Shown here one piece after another: positions 45,357 through 56,559 of a stretch of 64,000 nucleotides of DNA (the first letter of the stretch is position 1; each line of letters begins with the position of its first letter). The notes under the pieces were generated by a model, which was not told where the DNA came from, did not search any database, and saw nothing but the letters and a program-made list of their open reading frames with translations. This stretch comes from Ustilaginoidea virens (taxonomy: Eukaryota > Ascomycota > Sordariomycetes > Hypocreales > Clavicipitaceae). The translations under genes were made by a program, and so were the position numbers. Location of the stretch: assembly GCF_000687475.1 (NCBI RefSeq), contig NC_057321.1, positions 3,060,898 to 3,124,897 on the forward strand, written 5' to 3'.

Positions 45357-48300
45357 AGTAGAAGGGTGAGATATATAGAGCTCGTCTATATCTTCATATT
45401 CAGATATATTATTAATATATTATGGTAATTGTATTTCAAGTCGTTATGGTATAGCGGCGGATTTACCACTATAGTAACTATTTTCATTAAAGGTAATATC
45501 GCGAATTTATTGTACTTTATAAGGGTCGGGAATCCATATATAGTAGATATTAATAGAATCGTAACCTACTAAATATCCTATCTTAGCGTATAGTGCTAGC
45601 TTTAATTCTCGTCGATTAGTGCCTTTTAACGCTATTGTTGTTAATGGATAGGCCTTATAATTATAAGCCTTAAGGAATAATATAGAAGGCCTAGGGTCAG
45701 TATATTAGGTATCCCTAGCGTTATTAGCTAGCTAGGAATAAAGTCGTTAATATAGTATAATCTATTGAAGGCCTTATTATGGTATGCGATTATATAAGAA
45801 GGTTGCGGCTTTCTATAGCTCCGGCTATAGATCTTTAGGTAGGTTAGCAGCTAGTCGTAAAGTCTTAGCTTTAGTCCCTATAATACCCCCCGAGCGTTTA
45901 GCTGGGCTGTTTTATGCTAAGGTATAAGGTGCTATAACTTTATCCTCTATACCTAAGGATGTCTTCCAATTGTGATATTATTGCTGGAAAGTAGGGTTAT
46001 TATCGCAATAAATAATAAAGATAGTAAGGTTCTACTAGCACTATAAATAGTTGTTAAGGTCTACTAGCTTTTCTAGGATTTCCGACTGGGTCTTAGAATA
46101 TAAAAGATAATAGAAAATAAATTTAGTATCGTCATCCCGTAATAATAATACTGCAATAGTACTATTATAAGCTTAGTCTAGTATAAATATATCAATATAT
46201 ACCCGCCAGAAAGGTCTTAGGCTAGGTAAATAGGGCTGCCGGCTGATAATCTTAGTGGCCTTAGATAGTGAGTACTACTTATAATTAATAGTAAGTAATC
46301 CCTTAATTTTAGCGCCGGTAGTCGATTAGACTATCCTTTCTAAGGCTTCCTTATTAGGGTGGCCTAGTCGCTTATGCTATATCGTAGCTGTAGCTTCCGA
46401 GGCAGATGTATTATAGGTATCCTTCGAGATAGCCACTACTGTAGCGGGTGCTGTAGTAGGTTGAGTAAGATGAAATGGTGTGGATTGTATAGCCGTAGAA
46501 TTGTTAATTGATGGAGATATATTTTTATCCGGTATAGTAGGGTCTTCCCTACTAATAATAAATGAAGGAGATATAGTATCCGTAGAGGTAGTAGATATAG
46601 AAGGGCAAGATACCGTAGTATCGTTAGAAAGGTAAGATACCGTAATATCCCTAGTGGTGGTAGTAGTAGTGGCAGTAGCAATAGCGACTTCGCTATACTC
46701 TATAACCTGCTGGCTAAACATCCGGTTGATATAAAATAAACGGTCCTTATTGTGTGTAATCTAGCCAGTCTATGAGTTCCAGTAGTAATTCGCACGCATA
46801 AATCGCTCTAGGCTTACCACATTAGTATAAATCGTCAGTATATATGCTATATATAGTAGCTTAAAGATGCCTTTATTAGTATTTAATCGTACTCTTCTAT
46901 ATCTTAATATAGAAGGATTAGATTTACTAGTAAATGCTATTTCCAGTTCGATATTTAGAATATAATCTAATAACCGGTCTTTATTATTAGTGATATAGGT
47001 ATTAGAACCACTATCTAGTATCTAGGAATCTTTAAGTAGATAGGGTATAGTTGAGAGAGATGCCTATAGGCTAGTAATAGATAGAGATGCCTATAGGCTT
47101 GCCTATAGGCTGGTAATAGTTATTAACGATATAGTCGGTTTGGGTTGCATAAGGTTATATAATATATTACTATCCTTGCTAGCAAACGCACTTCCTTGTG
47201 ATATAGAAGGAAAGGGTAGTTATAATATAATAGGATTAATCGTGATTCCTTTCGCTTATAATGCTTTAATAACTATATCCTTAAAGCGCTAATCAGATGA
47301 AAACTTGGATTAGATTTTATTAAGTATAGTAGTATTAGGCTTCTAATCCTTAGGCGCCTTTTGCTGATTTAAAACATAATAATCCTCCTAGCGATAAAAA
47401 AGGCCACAAACGCATAGTTGTTTGGGCTTAGTAATATTAGTTGTTTTTTGTTGATTATTTTATTGATTTTTATTGGTATCTATATCCTAGAAAGAAGTAA
47501 AGGCACTTTATACTCTTTATTGTATAGCAAACTCTTGCTTAAATAAATCACTGATATAATAACTGTTAGGTATCTTCTTCTCCTATCCTTCTTTATTATT
47601 ATATTGCTTTTCCTTAATTCTATTCTTCTAATAATTAGAAAAGGCTAGTTTAATAGATTCTATAGCATCGATAAAATCCTAGGTTAGTCGGAGTCCTTAT
47701 GTATCTAGTAGGTTAATATTAATAGCTTCTGCAAGGACTTTCTTATAGGAAGTAATCTAGCTAAATATCTTAATCCTATTAGGACTTCGCAGTATAGTTA
47801 TATAGCGCTAGCGGATATCTTTTTTATGGTCTTAAGTAGTAAGCTGCAAGCGTTGTTTTAATAGGTATAGCTGTACGGCAATATCATTCTCCTAGCTTAT
47901 AGTATCGTAGTAGTTGCCTATAGTTGCGATAATCTAGTATTAGATATTGACGAGAGCCTTTTTCTTATCCTTATAATCCTATAGGGCAGTCCTATAGACA
48001 TTCGTTATATACTATAACCTAGTAAAATTAGAATTATTAAGATTAAAGATAGAGGAAGCATAAGGCTTAATAGTAGAAGCAGTAGGCTTAACAGGCTATT
48101 ATAAGGTAGGCCTATCTTGCACAGAAGGGTTAATATAGGCCCAGATATTTTTGTTAATAGCAAACTTCTCAATAATCGAGATCCATTTAAACTAGTCTTT
48201 ACTACTTAGCAGTTAGAAGTTTGCTGGGTTTCTTAGGTCGGTATTAGTAGCTATAGTAGAACAGGTAGGAAGAATAGGTAGAAAGGAAGGATAAGTAGGA

Positions 48301-49116
48301 TAAGTAAGATAGGTAAGATAGATAGGAAAGAATAATAATAGGAAAGAATAATAACCTAGCCTTAGTCAAAGAAAATCTAACAGAATAAAAAGTCTAAATA
48401 AATCTAAAGGGCAAAATAGTCCTAGTAAATAGTCCTAGGCAAAAGGGGTCAATTATCCAGTCACAATATACCACACTTATAGTCTTCCGGCCTTAGTAGT
48501 CAAAAGTCGCTTGCCGGTTTCTTAAGTCAGAAGAAATATTTCGCGCAGGCAAATATGTCGGCACTACTGCATTCTTTTAGGCTATGCCTTGCACTAGTAA
48601 TTTGTATAGCAGTATAGGTGCCCTAGTAGAACTTTTGCTTAAGGCTGATTTCTTTATCGGAAAGAATATTTAATCGTAGAAAATCATCTGGCAAGATAGC
48701 GATAATATAATAGAAGGTGCATAAGTAAGCAGTCGGTATGCCTATTACGCGGCGAAGGTCGGAATATAGTGATAGAATTTACGCGATTGTATAGGTTTAT
48801 ACGCTATTTATCACGCGTTTATATAGTCCTAGTAATAATATTAGCACAGAGGTATAAGAAATATAGTAGCAAGAAAAGATTGATATTGCATAGAATACGT
48901 AATTGCACTCTTGCAAACCTATGCACAGCTGCGTGCAGCTGGCTAAAGTTAATACGCAGTTGTTTGCGTATATAATAAAAAGGGGAAAGCAGCTAGCAAT
49001 CCGTCGGACCAGCTGGTAATTTATTAGCGTGCAGCTAGCAATAAATGCACGCGAATAATAGTCTAAGAGAAATCAATAGGATAAAATAGATAGAATAAAG
49101 CGATTTACCAGGTGCA
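45357..49116 (-). pseudogene. Copia-D1 gag, protease and integrase
   Basis: Read leftward, gag begins below about 49000. The gag zinc knuckle is near 47370-47425 (CVCG, then His, then Cys). The protease region near 46950-47060 corresponds to DSGSN-type sequence with NNKDRLLDY, and the GAG-pre-integrase block WHKRLGYPNKEALERIV is at about 46325-46375. The integrase then extends to 45357, where Copia-F interrupts. The Thr-rich linker at 46450-46720 differs in repeat number from D2. The frame has many stops. Confidence 0.8.
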
Positions 49117-49131
49117 AACCGGGCTTATAAC
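49117..49131 (-). other. Primer binding site of Copia-D1
   Basis: On the minus strand GTTATAAGCCCGGTT follows the LTR end directly. It equals the Copia-F primer site apart from one G-to-A change, so D also used the initiator tRNA-Met anticodon arm. Confidence 0.7.
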
Positions 49132-49696
49132 TATTAAATAAAAACGGTGGTTTTTACGCCTACTAAGATAATACAATATACAAAGGATAAAGGCAGTAGA
49201 ATGGTAAAATCGCAGTAAGGTAAAAGTAACGGCACAGATAAGATACGAGACTAAGGCGTAGGGACAATTTGAATTAATTGTGCACTCTTGCTTATATGCA
49301 TACATCCATACATTCCTCCCACTATTTAGGTAGGAATATCTAGGGATTTAAATACATAATATTCCAACATAGAACATCCCTAGTGAAATCAATCTGATGT
49401 GAATGTCATGACCATACTGTGATATCATAGATATGTGGCGAAATGTGCATTTATAGTGCATCGAGATTTGCGACGATAAAGTGGTGTGATCAATTTGTGA
49501 TATATCATATGTTTGTGCGTGAGGGAATGTGTATAAATACTAGGTACTCAACTTTACTAGCAGCTGCTATATACATATAAGTACTGAATACTTAATACCT
49601 TTCTCAATCTAATAATGCGGCGATGTGTAAAGATTGTCGGCAATAGATATCCAAAAATAATAAACTAAAATAACAATAAATAATTTTATTCTGATA
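49132..49696 (-). repeat. LTR shared by Copia-D1 (5') and Copia-D2 (3')
   Basis: This 565-bp LTR has the D1 primer site on its left and a polypurine tract with RNase H end (D2) on its right. It therefore serves both copies of a tandem pair. Confidence 0.9.
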
Positions 49697-52600
49697 TACC
49701 CCCCTAGATAGGCTAGGATCTAGCTCTATCTAGCTAGTCGGTATTACTCTCGTTATCTTCTGTTTTTCGTACTAGGTCTTTAATATCTACTAGGCCTAGT
49801 TAGTTACAGAAGGTAGTAAATCATTGACCTATAAGAGCTTTTATAAGCCCATCCACTACTATATTATTAGTAGGAATATAAGTAAGGTCGAATAAACCCT
49901 GCTAATAAGCCTGTCGCAACTAGCTATTGTGGATATCGATATGCTTTAATGCAGTATTAATACGGGGCATTATTGTTGTTACTAGGCGTATAGCTTATAG
50001 GTTATCGCACTCAATAGTAACCTTATGATCAAGCTTAAGTCCTAGTTATTCCATAAAACGGATTACAGATATAGTAGTCTTAGTAGTTGACGATAAAGCT
50101 AGTAGCTCTGCTTCGGTGGAAGATGTAGTAACGGTATATTATTTAGTGGCTTCCTAATTAATAGGGCCGCCAAATAGGCTAAAGAAAGATCCCTAGGTAA
50201 ACTTCCGGGTCTCTTTATTATCGGCAAAAGCAGCATCAGAAGATATTAATAGCTCTCTAGTAGATAGTTGCTACTAGATATTATTATTTAATTATTATTA
50301 TATGGCAGTATATTGAATAGCTAAGTAACATATAATATAGAGGTACATTGTGACCCCTATTGCTAGTAGGTAATAGTAAGGGGAAGGGTTATATAGATAT
50401 TCTAAAAGGCGGGAGACTGCAACAGTAGTATCATATCGGGTTATAATAGTTAGGTAATTTATAGAGCCTATAAGCTTTGAGTACTAGTATATCTCGTGTG
50501 CTATAGTAATGCCAGTATATTTATCAAGAGGCTATTCTGGGATTGGATAGTCTTTATATATAATATTTCTTCCTTTTAAGAAATCATACGCAAGCTTTTC
50601 TATATAAGAGTCTTATAATAGCTAGGTCTTAGTAGGTCGATACCATATAATTCAGATACCTAGGAACCATTTCAAAGTACCAAGGTCCTTCATTTTATAG
50701 GCTGCTTTTAATTTATTGACGACGGATTCTACTTTAGGACGATTCTTTAGTTGAAATAGTACTACTATATTATCCATAAAATAAAAGACTACTACAGTAG
50801 TAATAATCATAATGCAAGGGTCTTCTATGATGAGAGTAAGGTCGAGGGATTTAAAGGTTAATAAAAGCTCTTATTGCTATAGGTAAGGAGACCTGCGAAG
50901 ACTATATAAGGCGCGTTATAGTAATAGTGCCTATCCAGGTCTTTTAAATCTATCTAGATATTCTATATAGACGACTTCGTCCTATAGGCTATTAGTAAAT
51001 GCCGATATAGCATCTATTTGTATAGTGTTAAGGTCGAACTTCGTTATAATAGCTATTAAGATTCAGAAGGACTTAGCAGCTAACATAGCGGCATAGGTTT
51101 CTTTATTACTATAAGGTTAAAGATCACCATGTACACAAATTCGGGCTTTAAATTTAGTAAGAAAGCCGTATTTATTACACTTGTATTTAAATACTTAAGT
51201 AAGTGGTATAGGCTTATAATTATTAGGAAGGTCTGATAATTAGGTAGGATTAAAGGTTCCTTTATTCTAGTTATTGTAGAATTCGCTCTTTGCGGCCTCT
51301 TTAAATTCTGGTTCAAAATAGTAACCTTTTAGGTCTTTCCAAAACCTTAGTTTAGGCGGTAGGGATAATCGGTATAGGCATTCCTTAGTGCCTAGAAAAA
51401 AACTGCTAATAAAAGCCGTACTAGAAGCATTCTTACTAGCTAGCCTAGCTGACCTTTATAGTATAGAACTAGTCTTAGCACTTGCTTCAGAAGGATATAT
51501 AGAAGCTGGGGTAGGTAGCTGGACTATAAGATATTGTTGTTTACTAGGAATAGCTTATTCACTAGTAGGTATAGAAGTCGAAGGTAAGGTTAGGCTAGGC
51601 ATAGAAGGCTAAGTAGTAGGAACAGGTATAATAGTAGTAGAAGGGTGAGATATATAGAGCTCGTCTATATCTTCATATTTAGATACATTATTAATATATT
51701 GTGGTAATTGTATTTTAAGTCGTTATAGTATAACGGCGGATTTACCACTATAGTAACTATTTTCATTAAAGGTAATATCGCGAATTCGTCGTACTTTATA
51801 AGGGTCGGGAATCTATATATAGTAGATATTAGTAGAATCGTAACCTACTAAATATCCTATCTCAGCATATAGTGCTAGCTTTAATTCTTGTCGATTAGTG
51901 CCTTTTAACGCTATTGTTATTAATGGATAGGCCTTATAACTATAAGCCTTAAGGAATAATATAGAAGGCCTAAGGTTAGTATATTAGGTATCCCTAGCGT
52001 TATTAGCTAGCTAGAAATAAAGTCGTTAATATAGTATAATCTATTGAAGGCCTTATTATAGTATGCGATTATATAAGAAGGTTGCAGCTTTCTATAGCTC
52101 CGGCTATAGATCTTTAGGTAGGTTAGCAGCTAGTCGTAAAGTCCTAGCTTTAGTCCCTATAATACCCCCCGAGCATTCAGCTGGGCCGTTTTGTGCTAAA
52201 GTATAAGGTACTATAACTTTATCCTCTATACCTAAGGATATCTTCTAATTATAGTATTATTGCTGGAAAGCAGGGTTATTATCGCGATAAATAATAGAGA
52301 TAGTAAGGTTCCACTAGTACTATAAATAGTTGTTAAGGTCTATTAGCTTTCCTAGGATTTCCGACTAGGTCTTAGAATATAAAAGATAACAGAAGATAAA
52401 TTTAGTATCATCATCCCGTAATAATAATACTGCAATAGCACTATTATAAGCTTAGTCTAGTATAAATATATCAATATATACCCGCCAGAAAGGTCTTAGG
52501 CTAGGTAAATAGGGCTGCCGGCTGATAATCTTAGTGGCCTTAGATAGTAAGTACTACTCACAATCAATAGTAAGTAATCCCTTAATTTTAGCGCCAGTAG

Positions 52601-53278
52601 TCGATTAGACTATCCTTTCTAAGGCTTCCTTATTAGGGTAGCCTAATCGCTTATGCCATATCGTAGCCGTAGCTTCCGAGGCAGATATATTATAGGTATC
52701 CTTCGAGATAGCTACTGCTATAGCGGGTGCTATAGTAGGTTGAGTGGGATGAAATGGTATAGATTGTATAGCCGTAGAATTGTTAATTAATGGAGATATA
52801 TTTTTATCCGGTATAGTAGGGTCTTCCCTACTAATAATAAATGAAAGAGACGTAGTATCCATAAAGGTAGTAGATATAGAAGGGCAAGATACCATAGTAT
52901 CGTCAGAAAGGTAAGATACTATAATATCCCTAGTAGTAGTAGTAGTAGTAGTAGTAGCAGCAATAGCGACTTCGCTATACTCTATAACCTCCTGGCCAAA
53001 TATCCGGTTGGTATAAAATAAACGGTCCTTATTATGTGTAATCTAGCCAGTCTATAAGTTCCAGTGTTAATTCGCACGCATAAATCGCTCCAGGTTTGCC
53101 ATATTGGTATGAAACGTCAGTATATATGCTATATATAGTAGCTCAAAGATGCCTTTATTAGTATTTAATCGTACTCTTCTATATCTTAATATAGAAAGAT
53201 TAGATTTACTAGTAAATGCTATTTCCGGTTCGATATTTGGAATATAATCCAATAACCGGTCTTTATTATTAGTGATAT
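49697..53278 (-). mobile_element. Copia-D2, truncated second copy of Copia-D
   Basis: It is collinear with D1 (22127-23705, 37422-37781, 45357-46980) without the E and F insertions. RNase H is at the left (ADxLTKAL-like, about 49810-49860), reverse transcriptase to about 51300, integrase to about 52620, WHKRLGYPNKEALERIV at about 52605-52655, and protease (NNKDRLLDYI) near 53240-53275. It ends where Copia-G1 begins; the gag part and 5' LTR are gone. The (TAG)n run at about 52930-52965 is longer than in D1. In-frame stops are common. Confidence 0.88.
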
Positions 53279-53608
53279 TGTCGGAATCGCTGTCGCAAGG
53301 TGCCCAATTGGGCACATTGCGACGAATGTGCCGCGCACACCCGTTACGCACAATGTGGCCACTTTTGCCCCTATGCCCCTGAGCCCGGTAGGGCACGCGG
53401 GCAGTCCGGCCCGACCGCGCCGATGCACGTGACTATGGCACGCACAAAAAGGCCACATCGTGTAATTACTCTTTTGCTTCCTTTCTTTCCTCTTAGTTAG
53501 TCAGTTATAATTAAAGAAGTAATCATACCTTTGACCGGTGACCTTACGGTACTTGATACCACGCGCGCGACCTTACGTATAACTGGGTACCCCGAGTTTA
53601 TATCAACA
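53279..53608 (+). repeat. Copia-G1 5' LTR
   Basis: A 330-bp LTR from TGTCGGAATCGCTG to TATATCAACA. The other G LTRs are 345 bp. It is GC-rich in the first 180 bases (TGCCCAATTGGGCA palindrome, GCCCCTGAGCCCGG) and keeps many CpA sites. Confidence 0.9.
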
Positions 53609-53614
53609 CTGATC

Positions 53615-53633
53615 AGTGGTGATAACCACCACT
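53615..53633 (+). other. Leader hairpin next to the Copia-G1 LTR
   Basis: AGTGGTG (53615-53621) can pair fully with CACCACT (53627-53633) around a 5-base loop, six bases after the LTR. Copia-G2 has a different 7-bp stem at the same place (63067-63088). Confidence 0.6.
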
Positions 53634-53735
53634 TATAGGATAATTATATCCCGCAAAGAATGGTGTATTATAGATCAGTAAGATTACTCTCGAAGAGACG
53701 ATTTCTATTGCAAATCGTGCTAATTAGGAAGGCAG

Positions 53736-53947
53736 ATAACCTATTCCGTTGAATGGTTATGCTGCTAACTAATTGGAAGAACGATGTGGACCTCTTCCAC
53801 CTCCGTCTATTACGAAGGAAGAAAACATACTGACTATCACGATTTTTGAAGATACCCTCAGTATATATAGGAGGCGGCTGACCTATTCCGTTGAATGGTC
53901 ACCTGCTTACTATAGGAGGCAAATAACCTATTCCGTTGAATGGTTAT
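53736..53947 (+). repeat. Three copies of a 23-25 nt hairpin in the Copia-G1 leader
   Basis: At 53736-53760 and 53923-53947 the sequence is ATAACC T ATTC CGTT GAAT GGTTAT, a 10-bp stem with one bulged T. At 53879-53901 it is TGACC T ATTC CGTT GAAT GGTCA, with both arms changed together. GGAGGC or AGGC precedes each copy. They lie between the LTR and the gag start codon. Confidence 0.7.
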
Positions 53948-53985
53948 TTTGCTAATTAACCCCTTTATTTCTTTCTTTTATCCCT

Positions 53986-56021
53986 ATGGATACCCCTACA
54001 GATAAAAGCCCTTTTGCACTCCTTGCAATATATCCCCCCTCCTCTTAACACTATGGCACGATTACGATCATCAATATTATAACCGGTACTACCCGAAAGG
54101 TTATAGCGATTTGCCCCCTTACTCGATGATAATTGGGCCACTGCGATAGAGCCAATTACCCCTTATGCCACTACTGTGGCATTATACAACCGCCTGGCCT
54201 TCTTAATCTATACCTATGAGAAGGATTATATTATTAACGACGACCTATGGGAATTATTCTACGAAGACTATAGTGAATGGGATGAACAACTATTTAACCG
54301 CGTTAATCCTCTATTCCTACGCGAATTCCGCATATACCTACGGGATTACGGCGTGTATATCGGAGCATCAGGCTCTATTATAATACCTACCTTAATGGAA
54401 TGCCTTTAATAATAATAGAACCCTAAATAGCCTTAAGAAGAGATCGACCGTTAGCTAGGCCGTAAGATATTCCGGTCACGCTTTAACCCTTATAGGGAAG
54501 TATTAGTACTTATCGGCAATTTCGACCAAGAAGTCATAGGCTTACGCACAGGCTTACGGAATTCATTACGAGCACCTACAATAGTTATGAGAATATTATT
54601 ATGAAGACCCTCACAAGCATCAACAATAAGGGACTTTATAATACTAAGGGTGGCCCGATTATAGTTATAATAACCTATTATCCCCCCTTCTATATCGAAA
54701 AAGCCTCTTCCCCTTACCCCTACTGAAAAAGAAAGGGGCTAGTCCTAATAACCCAAAGGGAAGACGCCTATTTATAATAGGCCGCTATTCGAAATAGGGG
54801 AAAGCTCCCGGCACTATTACTAATAATATGTAACGGCCGACGAAGACTATAGCCCGACCGACTAAATATTATACCCTAGGGGTTATACCCCTAGCCGGGC
54901 TAGCCGAGGCGGCTATTTTAATACCCCTCGAGGGCATAATATGCCTAATAGAGGTTAATTTATAGGCCCCGATAATATACTTCCTTCTATAGAGGATCCC
55001 GATAATAATACCTACTAAACTAATGCCGCCGCCTGTGATACCAGATATCGGGCCTAAACGCCTCATCCGATAATGCCAAAAATAGGCATAGTACCTAGCC
55101 CTTCCCGTTAATATCGGCCTATTTAGGCCGATAAACAGATAGTTTTAATAGGAGTATCGATAAACCTAGACCGACCTGGGTTATAGGATAACCCAGCCAG
55201 AGATCCCGCTAGCCTACCGTAAGGCAACCGATAAGCCGTTCCAGAATACCCTCCGGAATACCCTTAAGATCATACCCAAAAAGCCTACGTAGAGGCCGGG
55301 TTTAACCAAGAAGATCATTTCCGAACCGGGTTTGATAATATATTAAAGAAAATATCTAACCTCTTATATAGCTATTATATAGAGGATAGATATAGCGGCA
55401 AAATAGATGACTTTATCGTACTAAAAGTCATCTCTTTTAAGAGCAAATATCGCCTGCTAGGATTACCTAATTATATATTCGCTAGAGCTTTCCAAATCAT
55501 ACTAATCGGCGATACTAAGACTTACTATTTTAATAATATTGAATGCATTCGTAATATCCTTACTTTTAACGATATAGTCCGCAAAGTTAAGAACCACTTT
55601 GAAAATGAAAGCATAGAGTAATTCTATCTATACTATTGGAATAGAATAATGCTCCAATTAACTATTGCGAAACATCCCGATAAGTCAAAGCTAGAATGCC
55701 TTAATATCCTATTGGAAGAACTTTAACGCCTATATTATGGTCTTTTTCCCCACTTTATAGCTAATATAGAGCTTCACCGATAAGTCCTTAATGCTATAAG
55801 GGATACCCCTAAGTGTAGCCAAGCTATATATTATTATATTTCTACATTCGAAGGCTTTGCCGCTAACTTATAGCGATCCCTTTCTATCTATAAGTCAATT
55901 CATATAAATCAATAGCATTATTTCCTTCAATAATAACATTACGATACTGACAATATTATTAATGATAATATGGTATTATTTATAGACTGTAGATATAGTC
56001 AATCTAACGATCGGCACTAAT
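53986..56021 (+). pseudogene. Copia-G1 gag, 5' part
   Basis: A likely start ATG lies at 53986. At 54176-54409 an open stretch includes NRLAFLIYTYEKDYIINDDL and LFNRVNPLFLREFRIYL, which matches the G2 product (RIAYLINNYIIGDKMDD, then LFNRINKRLLREFRI). From about 55340 to 55960 a second gag block follows. Stops are frequent. The frame breaks at the G2 insertion (ACTAAT). Confidence 0.75.
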
Positions 56022-56366
56022 TGTTGGTATCACATCAAGGGGTACCCAGTTGTACGTAGGGTTGCGCGCGTGGTATTAAGTACCGTGAGGTCACCGGTCA
56101 AAGGTATAATTACTTCTTTAATTATGACTATAACTAACTAAGAGGAAAGAAAGGAAGCAAAAGAGTAATTACACGATGTGGCCTTTTTGTGCGTGCCGTA
56201 GTCACGTGCTTCGGCGCGGTCGGGCCGGACTGCCCGCGTGCCCTACCGGGCTCAGGGGCATAGGGGCAAAAGTGGCTATATCGTGCGTAACGGGTGTGCG
56301 CGGCATATTCGTCGCAATGTGCCTAATTGGTGCCCAATTAGGCACCTTGCGATAGCGATTCCGATA
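56022..56366 (-). repeat. Copia-G2 3' LTR
   Basis: A 345-bp LTR, TGTTGGTATCACATC on the plus strand at its left, GCGATTCCGATA at its right. The complement of a purine-rich tract (cttctcttttta) follows. Confidence 0.88.
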
Positions 56367-56559
56367 CTAGCAGCTTCTCTTTTTATAGAAGCAAACATCG
56401 GAATTGCTAGGATGTAAGGCGCATATATAGAAAGAAAAAGTGCGGCGTGGTCTCGGTAGGTTGTACCGCCGATAATGCTGTCGCGCCGCGCGGCCGGCAT
56501 TATACTGTACAGCCGGTATATTGAATATCGCAGCCAAAATAAAGGGGCAAAAAGGGGCG

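Larger units (their letters stand above)
21562..49696 (-). mobile_element. Copia-D1 LTR retrotransposon, split by Gypsy-E and Copia-F
   Basis: Both LTRs are 565 bp (21562-22126 and 49132-49696), with ends TATCAAAC..TTCTGATA on the plus strand (ancestral TGTCA/TGACA). A C-rich complement of a polypurine tract follows the left LTR (22127-22136). A primer site adjoins the right LTR (49117-49131). Without the two insertions the element is about 6.84 kb. The protease-integrase-RT-RNase H order makes it Ty1/Copia. All coding parts are RIP-damaged. A second copy, D2, lacks both insertions. Confidence 0.9.

Noticed and set aside
53300..53500. 66-80 codon frames on both strands in the G LTRs (also 56276-56635 and 63208-63516)
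   Set aside because: They lie in LTRs, occur on both strands, and arise from the GC-rich part of the LTR.
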